A stretch of DNA of 64,000 bases, from the NCBI GenBank assembly GCA_019925095.2, contig CM034407.1:6409210-6473209 (forward strand), read 5' to 3'. A model generated the notes under the pieces. That model saw only the letters and a list, made by a program, of their open reading frames with translations, was not told the origin of the DNA and did not search any database. The stretch's first letter is position 1; every line of letters starts with the position of its first letter. The stretch comes from Dendrolimus kikuchii. Taxonomy: Eukaryota > Arthropoda > Insecta > Lepidoptera > Lasiocampidae. A program made the position numbers and the translations under genes. Below are positions 22,140-32,802 of this stretch, piece by piece.

Positions 22140-22340
22140 TGTATATTTGCCTTCGTTTTAAATATGTACTGCTTATTATAGTATGTGTATGGAGGCACAT
22201 TGGTAACTTTAGTGTTGCAAATGTCCTTACGTGATGGTAATGCCGCTAGCCTGTTTGCTATACTTCAGCAAAAAAAAACAAAGAAAATGCGCCATACTAT
22301 TTCGAAAACTACACAATAAATCTTGCTCAAGACATATTTA

Positions 22341-22640
22341 TCCGTGCAGAAACGGAGAAAGAATACAATTTCCTGTGGCCGGGCGGCCTGTCGTAAGAGG
22401 CGACAAAACAACCCAGGTGGTAGGGTATTTGCCCGACTGGATGGCTACCACCCCTGGTCTAGAGGATGTGGCCAACCTTGAGTTGTGTGCCGGCATTAGT
22501 GACCAGGTTCCAGTCTCCCTTAAGAGAGCAGCAGCGCATTTGTAGCACCTTTGGTGTTGCAAATGTCCATAGGCGATGGTAACCGCTTTCCATCAAGTAG
22601 GCCGTCTGCCTGTCTGTTAAACTCCTGCAATAAAAAAAAA
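22341..22640 (+). repeat. repA full-length copy
   Basis: It has an 8-bp deletion joining AACCCA to GGTGG (the CAGCCA block is lost) and a second small deletion after CTAGAGGATGTGGCC. Confidence 0.9.
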
Positions 22641-22690
22641 TTGTTGAAAGTATTTTTAATTTGTACCTTAACTGATTGAAGCTATACAAT

Positions 22691-22961
22691 GAGTTTTTGG
22701 CGGGAACTGAAAGGAGATGTTGTGCTGTGCAATTTTATTTTCTAAAAATGTGTAAAATTACTCTGAAATGAACAATAGTTGTAGGATATTGATAGTTTTT
22801 AAGTAGTAATTTATGTGTTTTTTGCGAGAAATGGGGACTATATAACCAAATGTGGCCTTTCGAGTTTTCACAAGAACTCCGTTGAATGACGTCGATTGTA
22901 GCCTACAATACAACGGCGTATGGCTTAAAGGCCTAGTTGCCAAGCCTTAAACTTAAAAAAA
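22691..22961 (+). repeat. repB retroposon, well preserved
   Basis: It runs from GAGTTTTTGGCGGGAACTG to CAAGCCTTAAACTTAAAAAA. The 12-bp direct repeat AAGCTATACAAT at 22679-22690 and 22962-22973 shows retroposition. Confidence 0.85.
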
Positions 22962-23345
22962 AAGCTATACAATTTTATTTAAACTACACACTTTCAAGTT
23001 CCCCCAGATACACCAAACAATTACTTAACCAGTCCCACTATCACAATGAGCCGTGAAGATTAATTAATTTCCTTATCAAGTGATTCCACATACCCCCATA
23101 CTTAAATACTAGATAAGAATATACCCGCATGAATAGGGGTAAAGATACAGGGCCCTAGCAACACTTGAGCATACTGTGATTTAACTAATTTAGCGCTTGT
23201 AAAAAGCTTCGACGGGGGTCCATGGGGGTTATAAGGAGATCTGCAGTGTTTGAATGACACTTCAGCTATTATTACTTTACAGGAGTGTTCACCAAAAAGA
23301 CAAGAAAAGGCGCTCTGGTGTCTATACAAGCTTGTCTAAAAAATA

Positions 23346-23567
23346 ACCCTGCCCATAAACGTCCCAATGCTGGACTCGGGCCACCCACTATTGGAGAACA
23401 GACAGTATACCCGCCACGCTTATCCAAGACGGTTTGGCAGGTTACATCGGTTATCTCCATATACAGGTTGCATCACAATATGCACATGAGGTCAGAAAAC
23501 TAAGTGAACACGCGCCCTTCGAGTTTGAGACGCGTGCGCTAACCACTACACTACCCCGACATTTACA
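23346..23567 (-). repeat. repD tRNA-derived SINE
   Basis: On the minus strand it runs from GTCGGGGTAGTGTAGTGG (A-box region) to ATGGGC at 23346. A deletion removes the GTTCGATCC B-box block between the head and body. Confidence 0.75.
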
Positions 23568-23700
23568 GTATATGTATGATTTGAATTAACTTATTAAACA
23601 TTTCGTTTTTTTTAGCGTTTTTTTAAAGGAGATTTGAATCTCTTTGGTTATAACGTTTCGTGTTAACTACATGGTAATTGGTTGATATACATGGTATAAG

Positions 23701-24069
23701 CCGCGCGCAGAAGGTTTGCCGATGACTACATACTATTAGTCAGGAGCCTTAAGAACAGACGAGCGTGCAAGACAAGAGTTATGAATGTCAAAGAAGCAAG
23801 TGAGGTGTGTAAGAATAAGCCTAAATGGCGCTCTGTTGTTCGTGCCTACCCCGCAAGGGAACTGGCGTGAAGTTATGTATGTATGTATGTACTTACTATT
23901 ATTGTATTGTATTACTTACTATTATTGTATATATTTATGTAAAGTATGTGCAATAATAAATTAAAATAATACATTTATTGCAACAAATATTTATGTAACC
24001 TTTTTTGTCAACCCTACTGACCATCGACGCGTGACATCATGAGGCTATCGGCAAACCTTCTGCGCACGG
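23701..24069. mobile_element. MITE with 19-bp perfect inverted ends, split by repC
   Basis: GCGCAGAAGGTTTGCCGAT at 23705-23723 is answered perfectly by its reverse complement at 24047-24065. Similarity continues a few bases outward (CCG). The interior contains the repC insertion at 23739-23893. Superfamily unknown; no clear flanking duplication. Confidence 0.7.
23739..23893 (+). mobile_element. repC RTE-like LINE 3' end, 5'-truncated
   Basis: It encodes SLKNRRACKTRVMNVKEAS and the terminal RAYPARELA, then a GTATGTAT tail. An 8-bp duplication TACTATTA at 23731-23738 and 23894-23901 flanks it. It is inserted inside the 23701-24069 MITE. Confidence 0.85.
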
Positions 24070-24207
24070 GTAATACATAAAATTTATACACTAATGTACA
24101 CAATTCCATTTCAAGTTTCGACTAATTGGATCTAAAAACATATTTTGAATGAGAATGTTGAGACATGCTTTCACCGCTGTGATTAAAAAAAAAAATAACT
24201 AAAATTA

Positions 24208-24213
24208 TTTATT
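24208..24213 (-). promoter_or_regulatory. Poly(A) signal of the cuticular protein gene
   Basis: AATAAA on the minus strand, about 40 nt past the stop codon of the cuticular protein gene. Confidence 0.65.
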
Positions 24214-24252
24214 GTAATAAAATTAAATAGATTAATAAAAAATTTCAACAAC

Positions 24253-27200
24253 TTAATGATGCTTATGTTCAACATGTTTGGTGGTCAGCTTAATATCAGC
24301 TTGGAAACCCGTCTTCTTATCGGCCTCATATTTGACAGTCCTGATGGAACCGTCAGGCTGGTGAAGACTGTACACTCCCTTCACGTGATGACCGTCACGA
24401 GCTTCGTGCTGGTGCTTCTTGTCTCCCGTGTGAGAATCTTCTACTTTGTAGTCGAACTCGTATTTACCCTGGCCGTCGTATTTGTGGAAGTCTTTCGGTG
24501 GGTGAGCAGGTACGTCGTGACGCTCGAAGTGCTGGGAGGAGACTGCTGGTTCGTGGTGATGGTGCTCCTGATAGGAAAAAAAACATAGCTTAAAGTTCAC
24601 GCTAGGAACTGGTCATTTACAACTCAGGACACACGTTAAATAAAGCTCTGCTTAAACGACTTCAAAAAGGAGGTTCTTAATTCGTCGTGTTAAGGTTATT
24701 GTTTTATTAACATATTAAACTAGCTTCTGCCCGCGACTTGGTCCGCGTGGAATAGTTTTAAAAAAAGTAAGTTAAAAAACCCCCCCGATTTTCCGAAATA
24801 TTCTTCATCGGTGCCCCGCTCCTATTGGTCTTAGCGTGATGATATATAGCCTGTAAGCCTTTCTCTATAAATGGGCTATCTAACACTGAAAGAATTTTTC
24901 AAATCAGACCATTAGTTCCTGAGATTAACGCGTTCAAGCAAACAAACAAACTCTTCAGCTTTATATATTATTATAAGAAAAAGTCTGTTTCGATTTCAGT
25001 ATGTATATTTTACATTTTTACAGCTTTTTATGTACTTATATTTATTTATAGATATTATTTAGGTATAATATTTAGGTTATTTATGTTAGACGTATGTAAG
25101 GCGAGTTACATGTGTGATTTATAATAATACTATGTAGTAATGAAATGAGGTTGTAATGAATGAAAAGGTTGTGTAAATCGCAGACAGTTATTATATATAT
25201 TTTTTTATATATGTTCAACCATTTTTGTTTCTTAACCCATTTTAAATCACCTTTATGTTGGTTTCATTATAGCTTCAAAGTAGTCTCTGATAATATTTTC
25301 TTAAGTTTTCGCGACTTGTATACATAATAAAACTACGTTTTAACGGTTTTAAGCGCGGTAATTTTATTTGATTTTGTATTTTTTCCGACGACGTAAGAGT
25401 TTCTTGCGCCGCTTCTTCTCTTCAAGCCATAATATGTTGCGAAGCGGTAGTAAATTAGATTAGGCTCCCATAGAGTAAATAATAACCATAAACAAAATTA
25501 AAATTAAATAATTAAAATTAACAAGTTGGCGGTAGGCTAAATAAAACTTTAACAATACTCGTTGACACTTGACATCTTTGTCTTCCGTGATCACGGTCAC
25601 TGAAAAATGGCCGAAACGTCGGAAAAAAACCAAAATCAAATAAAATTACCGCGCTTAAAACCGTTAAAACGTAGTTTTATTATAGTCTCATATATTAAGG
25701 TATTTGACCTTGTACTCCGAAGATATAGCAGGGAGCTCTTCAAAATCAAATGGAAAGTGTGTAGTGACTAATATATTGTTATTGTTTATGACAAAACCTG
25801 AAATAATTACGTACTTAATTAAGGTTTACAAATAAATATATTTTACAACATCGTCCAAAGTAAAACATAAAAATACTATATTTTTCAATATTTTATTGTT
25901 GTATATATATCTCAAAATCAAAAGGTTCGTAACAATTTGAGCTTTATGAAAATGCATTAAAGCCGATTTCGTAAAAAGTGGTAATTATTCAATTTCGCCA
26001 TAAAGTAATAATAATATCACATACATGACAAGTGAAATAATCAGGTTTTTCTATTGTCTGAAACTATTTACAAGTAGGTATTATTTTAAAAAAATAACGT
26101 AAAATTTAACTAACTGTTATATTTTTATTTATTTTTTTATTGTAGGAGTTCAGCAGACAGGCAGACGGCCCACTTGATGGAAAGCGGTTACCATCGCCTA
26201 CGGACATTTGCAACACCAAAGGTGCTACAAATGCGCTGCTGCTCTCTTAAGGGAGACTGGAACCTAGTCACTAACACAACTCAAGGTTGTTATGGCGACA
26301 TACTTTAGACGAGGGGTAGTAGCCATCCAGTCGGGCAAATGCCCTACCACCTGGCTGTGGGTTGTTTTGTCGCCTCTTACGACAGGCCGCCCGGCCGCAC
26401 GAAATTGTATTCTTTCTCCATTCCTACACAGATATGTTGTTAGTACGCTAATTTAAATAAACTAAACAACGAAATATAATTATTCGATAAAGGGATACGT
26501 AAATGGTGTTCGCTATCAACAATAAAATTACGAAAGTTTCACATAAATTTGATTTTATATATATACATGTGGGATTGTAAATATTTCTGAACGTATGAGT
26601 GGTTATGCATAAAGTAGTTGAGTGTTTCCGAACGATGTGTACGATGTGTGAGCGAGAAAGCTAGATGATGAATGGAAGAAAGGATTTGAAAAGACAAAAA
26701 ATAGACGATGATGGAAAATACAAGAGATGATCAAATGATCAATGATCAAGCGTGGGTTAAGAGCTGGTGCTGGACAAAAGACGAAGGAGTTATAATTACT
26801 AAGATGTGTTATTTGAAGAAGTTGTAATTTGTTTGTTATAAGAAGTTATAATAAGAAGATTAGTTTTTTTTCAGAAATTAAAACATTTCACCACCACATA
26901 CATTCTAATATACAAAAATAAATTCTTGTTTGCTAATCAATTATTATCTGAATGATAATGATTTCTTCTTTGAACATTTATATAATACTATAAAATTCTA
27001 AAAATTCCGTGTCTGTCTATTGAAGTTATTTTAAAAAACAACTGGAATACACCATATTATAAACGATAGAGAACACGATGCATTTTTTTAGATTGCTTGT
27101 GTGTTTGTTCGGAATTCACGTAAAAACTACTGAGCTGATTTCGATGCAGTTTTCGCTGATCGACAGCAAATTCTAGACGTTAAATCTGCATTACTTTTTA

Positions 27201-27841
27201 TCCTGGGATCGTGCGGAACTTTTTCTGGGCATGATTTAAAATGGCCAGATTAAATTAAATTAAAAAAAAAAAAATTAAGCGGGAATTTCAAGTCAAGTGT
27301 GGATAAAGTCGCGGGCATATTGAGATTTGTGTAACACAAACTTATCGTAAGCAAATTCTATCGATTAATATTTTCAAAAATGTGCTTATACTCTTCTACT
27401 TTTTATCCGTGCAGGAACGGAGAAATAATACAATTTCCTGCGGCCGGGCGGCCTGTCGTAAGAGGCGACTTAACAACCCACAACCAGGTGGTAGAGCATT
27501 TGCCCGACTGGATGGCTACCACCCCTGGTCTAAAGTATGTCGCCACAACAACCTTGAATTGTGTTCCGGCATTAGTGACCAGGTTCCAGTTTCCCTTAAG
27601 AGAGCAGCAGTGCATTTGTAGCAACTTTGCTGTTGCAAATGTCCATAGGCGATGGTAACCGCTTTCCATCAAGTGAGCCGTCTGCCTGTCTGCTGATCTG
27701 CTGCAATAAAAATATATATATATATACGCGAGCGATATGGAGTAGTATAGGTAGCGCCTTAAAGATACATCTTACCTCCGTGTGGTGTTCAGCAGCCAAG
27801 CTGACGGCTATCAGAGTGAAAGCAGCTAACAGTTTGAGCAT
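24253..27841 (-). CDS. RR-2 type cuticular protein (CPR family), two coding exons
   Basis: Structural protein of the insect cuticle that binds chitin through its Rebers-Riddiford domain; secreted by epidermal cells. Exon 1 is 27841-27776 and exon 2 is 24567-24253. The donor GAG|GTAAG at 27776/27775 and the acceptor CCTATCAG|GAG at 24568/24567 join in phase 0, giving 126 residues. Residues 1-17 ([17 protein letters not shown]) form a signal peptide. A His-rich stretch follows (HHTEEHHHHEP). The RR domain spans about 57-115 and contains [46 protein letters not shown] and GFQADI. DSHTGDxKxxHExRDGxxVxGxYSL is the RR-2 pattern, linked in the family to hard cuticle. The C-terminus is again His-rich (HVEHKHH). 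The 3.2-kb intron holds repL, repG, repF and two repA copies. There is no frame lesion, so the gene looks functional. I cannot name the individual CPR number. Confidence 0.92.
24718..24977 (+). repeat. repL dispersed repeat
   Basis: It runs from AACTAGCTTCTGCCCGCGAC to CTTCAGCTTTATATATTATT. It matches 56662-56912 closely throughout (ATTCTTCATCGGTGCCCCGC, TGGGCTATCTAACACTGAAA, CAGACCATTAGTTCCTGA). It lies in the cuticular gene intron. Class undetermined. Confidence 0.7.
25324..25683. mobile_element. repG MITE with ~50-bp terminal inverted repeats
   Basis: The left end ATAATAAAACTACGTTTTAA…GCGCGGTAATTTTATTTGAT is repeated in near-perfect reverse complement at the right end. The interior includes ACACTTGACATCTTTGTC and the palindrome CCGTGATCACGG. 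Partial copies lie at 36566, 43428 and 62307. It is 360 bp, non-coding, and in the cuticular gene intron. Confidence 0.85.
26130..26433 (-). repeat. repA full-length copy
   Basis: Complete minus-strand copy lacking the GCCGGAAC block (ACTAACACAACTC). In the cuticular gene intron. Confidence 0.9.
26434..27049. other. Intron sequence, nothing recognised
   Basis: A/T-rich unique sequence. A stretch rich in GATGATGGAAAATACAAGAG near 26710 has no recognisable product. Confidence 0.4.
27050..27322 (-). repeat. repF dispersed repeat
   Basis: Inverse copy of 10185-10610 with the same block order. It lies in the cuticular gene intron. Confidence 0.55.
27405..27712 (+). repeat. repA full-length copy
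   Basis: Well-preserved copy ending just 63 bp inside the intron from the exon-1 donor. A TATATATATATA tract extends the tail. Confidence 0.9.
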
Positions 27842-27924
27842 ATTGACTTTATAAATTCTTATTTTACAAATTTAAAAACAAATTCAGTTCAAACTGAAAA
27901 TTATACTTGCAAAAGTAAAGCTGC

Positions 27925-27960
27925 ACTGATATTTACGTTAAGTAAATGCTCCAATTTATA
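27925..27960 (-). promoter_or_regulatory. Core promoter of the cuticular protein gene
   Basis: On the minus strand TATAAA (27960-27955) is followed by the arthropod initiator TCAGT (27929-27925). If the A at 27927 is +1, the TATA box begins at -33, the standard spacing. The predicted 5' UTR is 86 nt. Position and spacing are seen; the function is inferred. Confidence 0.75.
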
Positions 27961-28338
27961 CCATAGAGTTGCGTAAACAGACCTTTTTAAGTAGAAGGGT
28001 ATCTGCTTTCTTTAGTTTTTGGGCGATGATTTCTGTAATAACCAGAGCTTTTCTCGCGACTTTACTTGATTATATTTGAAATTAATATCGCACGAAAGTA
28101 ATGAAGTAATTTTATAAACTAAGTCAAAGTCAAAAATTATTTATTTCTTTAATATGAGTATTTACATCTCAGAGTATGCATGATGGTATAAAAGTAAATG
28201 TGCGTCATGTTTGGCCACTTAGGCATTGAAAAATTACAATAATAAATATAATTAAATGTCCAACAAACAATGTCATAATAATAACTCAAAAAGAATGTCT
28301 AAAAGAAAATTAATCATATAATAATATTTATTATTGTT
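27961..28338. other. Upstream region of the cuticular gene
   Basis: No repeat recognised. This would hold the proximal regulatory region; no specific factor site is claimed. Confidence 0.35.
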
Positions 28339-28565
28339 GCCAACAAGCCTGATATTGTGATAGTTGATCGGTCTGCGAGACGTGCTATTATAATTGTAGA
28401 TGTCTCGATTGCCCATGATGCTAACCTCTTGAAAGCCGAGAAAAAAATAACAAATAAAGTATATTGATCTTGCTCACGAGATTACCGCCATGTGCAACCT
28501 GGACTCTACATTCATTCCTATGTCTGGAGCCTTACCACCGGTAGCCTAGACCCTAGGCTCCACTG
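28339..28565 (+). mobile_element. Non-LTR reverse-transcriptase C-terminal fragment
   Basis: ANKPDIVIVDRSARRAIIIV and DVSIAHDANLLKAEKK are read in frame. After a frameshift come DLAHEITAMCNLDSTFIP and more. The order KPDIV-VDR…D-(T/S)IxHDxN…K…YLDLAHEI is typical of the tail of invertebrate non-LTR reverse transcriptases. Degenerate. Confidence 0.7.
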
Positions 28566-28884
28566 GCACCGGAGATCAGTTTTTTATATTTTTTTTATAA
28601 ATTAATGTACATATTTTATGAGATATTTAGAAGAAAAATTTAGAAAATAAAAAATATATTGTAAATAATAATTACTATACTAATTATTGTCTACAATAAT
28701 TATTTTATTAATATATTAATACCACATTAATATATATAAAAAGTCCAGTAATTCATAATAGCATGTATTTAATAAAAATATCTTTAATTTTTGTTTATAA
28801 AGAAATAAAATAGAATTAAGAAAACTTAACTTCTTTATATTGTATTATACCTATAATTCCTCAAGACTATAAATAGAATACTGA

Positions 28885-29170
28885 GCCTAGGTCACCTATC
28901 AGTCTTCTGTGAGTAAAGCCTTCTGGGCAAGAAGGCTGTCTACGTTTCCTCGCTGGATTGCCATACTGGTTCGTTGACCGAGGTAGGCATGAGCCCACCG
29001 ATCACCTGAAGAGTTGATCAGTCCTTTTGATAGCTCTTTGTAAAGGCTCATGCCGTTAGGAATCCATGGTCCAAGCGTATCAACAGCAAACGGCACAAAA
29101 AACTCTCATTGAGGTCTATATATTTGGCCCGGTTGAGTGATTTTTGTTTCCACCGCCGAACTGGCTGATC
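28885..29170 (-). mobile_element. repK C-terminal fragment
   Basis: The minus strand reads DQPVRRWKQKSLNRAKYIDL, then (next frame) PFAVDTLGPWIPNGMSLYKE and YLGQRTSMAIQRGN. It matches the plus-strand copy at 31530-31829, with one frameshift near 29095. Confidence 0.75.
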
Positions 29171-29676
29171 TGACCGTATTTGATAAATGTGGCTAACGTG
29201 TCTCCAAAGGATATTAATAATAATAATATGACAATTAATTATATAATTATAAGTACCTATATGATTAATATTAAATAGTAACAAAAAGCAACAGGCCAGT
29301 ACCAAACTCACAAAACAAATCATGAGCCCGTACTTTTTTAATTAAATTTATTAATAAAAAAAATATTATAGTTGTAACATTAAAAGCATCATGTGGCAAA
29401 TTTAATTTATGCACCTTGCACATTCATATCAATTCTATTGTAATAGCTACTAAGCAAGAGATGGCGTTACGAGACAATAAATTTGCATTTAAACTTAAAC
29501 GTCTCTCGAGCATCTATATCAAATTTTAAATCATACATATGTTTTTGGATATTTTAATTACAGAACGTTTAATATATATTGTTGTAAATGTTAATTAGTT
29601 AAAAATATTTTATTACTTGTCTGTGGTCATTTTGTATTTTGCCTATTGTTTGACTGTACTCTGTATCGTTGTCAAA
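29171..29676. other. AT-rich stretch
   Basis: Nothing recognised. Confidence 0.4.
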
Positions 29677-29691
29677 AAATAAACTACTTCT

Positions 29692-29960
29692 GGAGTTTTT
29701 GGCAGGAACTGAAAGGAGACGTCATGCTGTGCAGTTTTATTTTCTAAAAATGTGTAAAATTACTCTAAAATGAACAATAGTTGTAGGATATTGATAGTTT
29801 TTGAGTAGTAATTATGTGTTTTTGCGAGAAATGAGAACTATATAGCCAAATGTGGCCTTTCAACTTTTCACAAGAACTCCGTTGAATGACATCGATTGTA
29901 GCCTACAATACAACGGCGCCTGGCTTAAAGGCCTAGTTGCCAAGCCTTAAACATAAAATA
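29692..29960 (+). repeat. repB retroposon, well preserved
   Basis: It runs from GGAGTTTTTGGCAGGAACTG to the AAACATAAAATAA tail. It is flanked by a perfect 15-bp duplication AAATAAACTACTTCT (29677-29691 and 29961-29975). Confidence 0.9.
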
Positions 29961-30329
29961 AAATAAACTACTTCTATGTTATGGATCTTTGTACTAACTT
30001 TGCTAAACTTTGAAATACATTTATTTATAATTAATATGTGATTTCATTAATCTGGAATTTCGAACAATATAACATATATAAAACTAGATTTGGGATTGTT
30101 TAATATTTATATATTAAAGACTCATGCAATAAAAAGAATAAAGTAAGATTTGAATTTTACGCCCATAAAAACAGATATTTTATAGGAAGAGAATCCATAT
30201 AGCTCAGACTGTGTCCATAAATGTATCTTCGAGGTTTATTCCCCTTGGCTTTACTCTGACTCACGTATTCTATTTAAAATGTTGTAAGAACCTACCTGAA
30301 CAAGAACTTAAAATATATTCAAATTGATT

Positions 30330-30520
30330 TAATTTGCGCACTCATACGTATCGTAAACTCACTACACCTGCACACACTTCATTATTTTATAATAACTCTT
30401 TTACAGTGCAGGCTGTCAAACTTTGGAATGCGCTGCCTAACTGTCAGAGAGGCCAAAACATTTAAGAACGCACTCAGAAAACACTATATTTTCTTAAATA
30501 CTTATGCCTAATTCTTATAC
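30330..30520 (+). mobile_element. repH CR1-like LINE coding remnant
   Basis: It reads NLRTHTYRKLTTPAHTSLFY and NNSFTVQAVKLWNALPNC, matching the copy at 31.2 kb. The FxxQAVKLWNALP motif is typical of the extreme C-terminus of CR1/jockey-group reverse transcriptases. A 1-bp frameshift follows NC. Confidence 0.7.
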
Positions 30521-30884
30521 TATAGACTAATTTATATACAGCGTGTTTCAGCAAACGGAACACCTACCAAAATGGGTGAAAAGGCATAACACTAGTGTAT
30601 ACTTACAAAAAGGAAATTAAAAAAAAAATAGTTTTAGAGTTATGATCGTTTAAACTTTCACTTCTTTTCGCCATAATTTCGCATAAAACCACGTGGAACA
30701 TGTACAGTAAAAGATTTTAAAGCGAACATATTTTTTTCTTTTCACATTTATTCATCCGGTATTGGACCTGTATATAATATGCTTGTATGTATTTAATTTA
30801 TAAAGTAATTTAAGTATATACTTAATTTATAAAATATGTAGTTTAAGTATGTTTCTTTATGATATACCTAATAATCTGCACCGC

Positions 30885-31027
30885 CTACATCGCCAGATTA
30901 GGTTAAACAATTCCTTAAGTTAGATTGCCTGGAAGAGATTGCTTTAAGCGATAAAGCCATGACAATATTGTAATTGTGCATTTTTGAAATTGCATATTTG
31001 GTGAGCAATAAGTGTTATCTATCTATC
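30885..31027 (+). repeat. repH CR1-like LINE 3' end
   Basis: CTGCACCGCCTACATCGCC, AGATTGCCTGGAAGAGATTG and GGTGAGCAATAAGTGTTATC, with an ATCT tail. It is probably the 3' end of the 30330 copy; 30541-30775 is extra sequence between the two parts. Confidence 0.7.
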
Positions 31028-31224
31028 TAACAAATTAAAAACGGTCAAAAAACTCGAATAATCTAGGACGTTATTCTATGTAATTATACATATAATCTAG
31101 TCATGTTCCTCTTTAGAAGATCAGAGAGCGTAAAGTGGTTGCCTTCGGAGAATCCTTAGTGATATACGTGTCTAGTAGATACTGGTAGTTGTAAGGGGTA
31201 GCACAAAGTTCTCTCCGCTTCTCA

Positions 31225-31505
31225 CAATTTGCGCTCAGATACATATCGTAGACTCCTGACATCTACACACACTTCATCTTTTTATGATAACTCTTTTACA
31301 GTGCAGGCTGCCAAACTATGGAATGCGTTGCCTCTTACTGTCAGAGAGGCCAAACATTACCTATATTTCGGAACTCCCTTAGAAAATACGATCTGTCTTT
31401 AAATAAATATGTCTAATATATTAAACATTTACTTATTTATTAATTGTAATATATGTTAATACAAAATGCTGTCACATATAATGTAAACAAATATATTTAT
31501 TTAGT
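31225..31505 (+). mobile_element. repH CR1-like LINE coding remnant
   Basis: It reads NLRSDTYRRLLTSTHTSSFY, DNSFTVQAAKLWNALPLTVR and EAKHYLYFGTPLENTICL, then 3' UTR. It continues, after an interruption, at 31905. Confidence 0.75.
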
Positions 31506-31529
31506 TTATTTTTATTCTCACACGTCTAG

Positions 31530-31829
31530 ATCAGCCGGTTCAGCGGCGTAAACAGCCGAATCACTCAAGCGGCGCAAATATGCAACCCTCAGTGAAAGGT
31601 ATATGTTTGTGCCGTTTGCTGTCGAGACGCTTAGACCGTGGGGTCCTGAGGCTATAAGCCTCTACCAAAATTTATCGAAACGACTCATTGACTCTTCAGG
31701 TGATCAGAGGGCTGGTGCTTACCTCGGCCAACGGATCAGTATGGCGATCCAGCGACGAAACGTAGCCAGCCTTCTGGGCACCTTACCCATAGAAAACGAT
31801 GATCTAGGCTCAGTATGCTACTTATAGTC
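31530..31829 (+). mobile_element. repK C-terminal fragment, open to its stop
   Basis: AESLKRRKYATLSERYMFVP, FAVETLRPWGPEAISLYQNL, LIDSSGDQRAGAYLGQRISM and AIQRRNVASLLGTLP are read without lesion from about 31558 to the stop at 31825. It lies between the coding part and the 3' UTR of a repH copy, so it probably inserted there. Confidence 0.8.
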
Positions 31830-31904
31830 TTGAGAGACTATGAGTAGAATACAATACAAATAAGTTTTCTTGCATTGTATTCGATTATTTTGTATATACG
31901 TATA

Positions 31905-32153
31905 TATATTACTATTATATTTATGTATGTATTAAATTTATAAATTAGTGTAAGTATGTATATTTAAATTGTACAGTCCTATCTTTTTTCTGCTGCACGT
32001 ACATCGCTAGATTAGTTAAGAATTTCTTTTAAGCTAGGTTGCCTGGAAGAGATCGCTTTTAGCGATAAGGCCGCCTGTTGTTTTGCCAAGAAGTATTGTA
32101 ATTATGCGTTTGTTTATTTTGGTGAGCAATAAAGTGTTATCTATCTATCTCAA
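31905..32153 (+). repeat. repH CR1-like LINE 3' UTR and ATCT tail
   Basis: CTGCTGCACGTACATCGC, GGTTGCCTGGAAGAGATCGC and GGTGAGCAATAAAGTGTTAT, then ATCTATCTATCT. This is the fullest copy of the repH 3' end in the window. Confidence 0.8.
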
Positions 32154-32678
32154 GTTCCATTTTATGTTGTTACTCGTCAGGTTCTTTATATGAATCTACG
32201 AAAGCAACCCCTTAGGCCCTCAGTCATACAATACACACATGATTTTTGCATTCAATTAATAATGTTTAAATATATTAGTCACTTGAAGGAACTTTATAGT
32301 TCGGTATTAGAGTAGAAATTGTATTAAATTATCTATCTAAAGACATTACAAAATTAAATTTTATTTAAAAATATCTATTAGTTAAGAAATAACGTGATGT
32401 CTGAAAGCTTCTTTTCTTGCATATTATTACAACACACAGGTAAAATTGCTTCGATACGTTTTTGTGTTTGTAGTATTTGTATATTCATAGGACTTCTAAA
32501 CTTGAAGTTTAAATTGCCTTGAAATTTAATATTAATATTTATAATTTTAATATCGTTTAATATTATTCGTTTATTTATTTATGTGCTGAAAGTACACCGT
32601 TACAAACGCAAAAACGTCTCGAAGCTAATTTATCTATACTTGATTGAAACTTCAAAATTGTGAAGTTTGCTTGCAAAT
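32154..32678. other. AT-rich stretch
   Basis: Nothing recognised apart from short poly-A/T tracts. Confidence 0.4.
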
Positions 32679-32687
32679 TAAATTACC

Positions 32688-32785
32688 ATACATACATACA
32701 TACATAACTTCACGCCAGTTCCCTTGTGGGGTAGGCACGAACAACAGAGCGCCATTTATGCTTATTCTTACATACCTTACTTGCT
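32688..32785 (-). mobile_element. repC RTE-like LINE 3' tip
   Basis: Only the last about 90 bp on the minus strand (AAATGGCGCTCTGTTGTTCG…GAACTGGCGTGAAG) plus GTAT repeats. TAAATTACC occurs on both sides (32679 and 32803) and may be the target duplication. Confidence 0.75.
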
Positions 32786-32802
32786 AAATTGTAAATTGCT
32801 TG

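Noticed and set aside
24256..24588. A 110-codon plus-strand frame
   Set aside because: It is the antisense shadow of cuticular exon 2.
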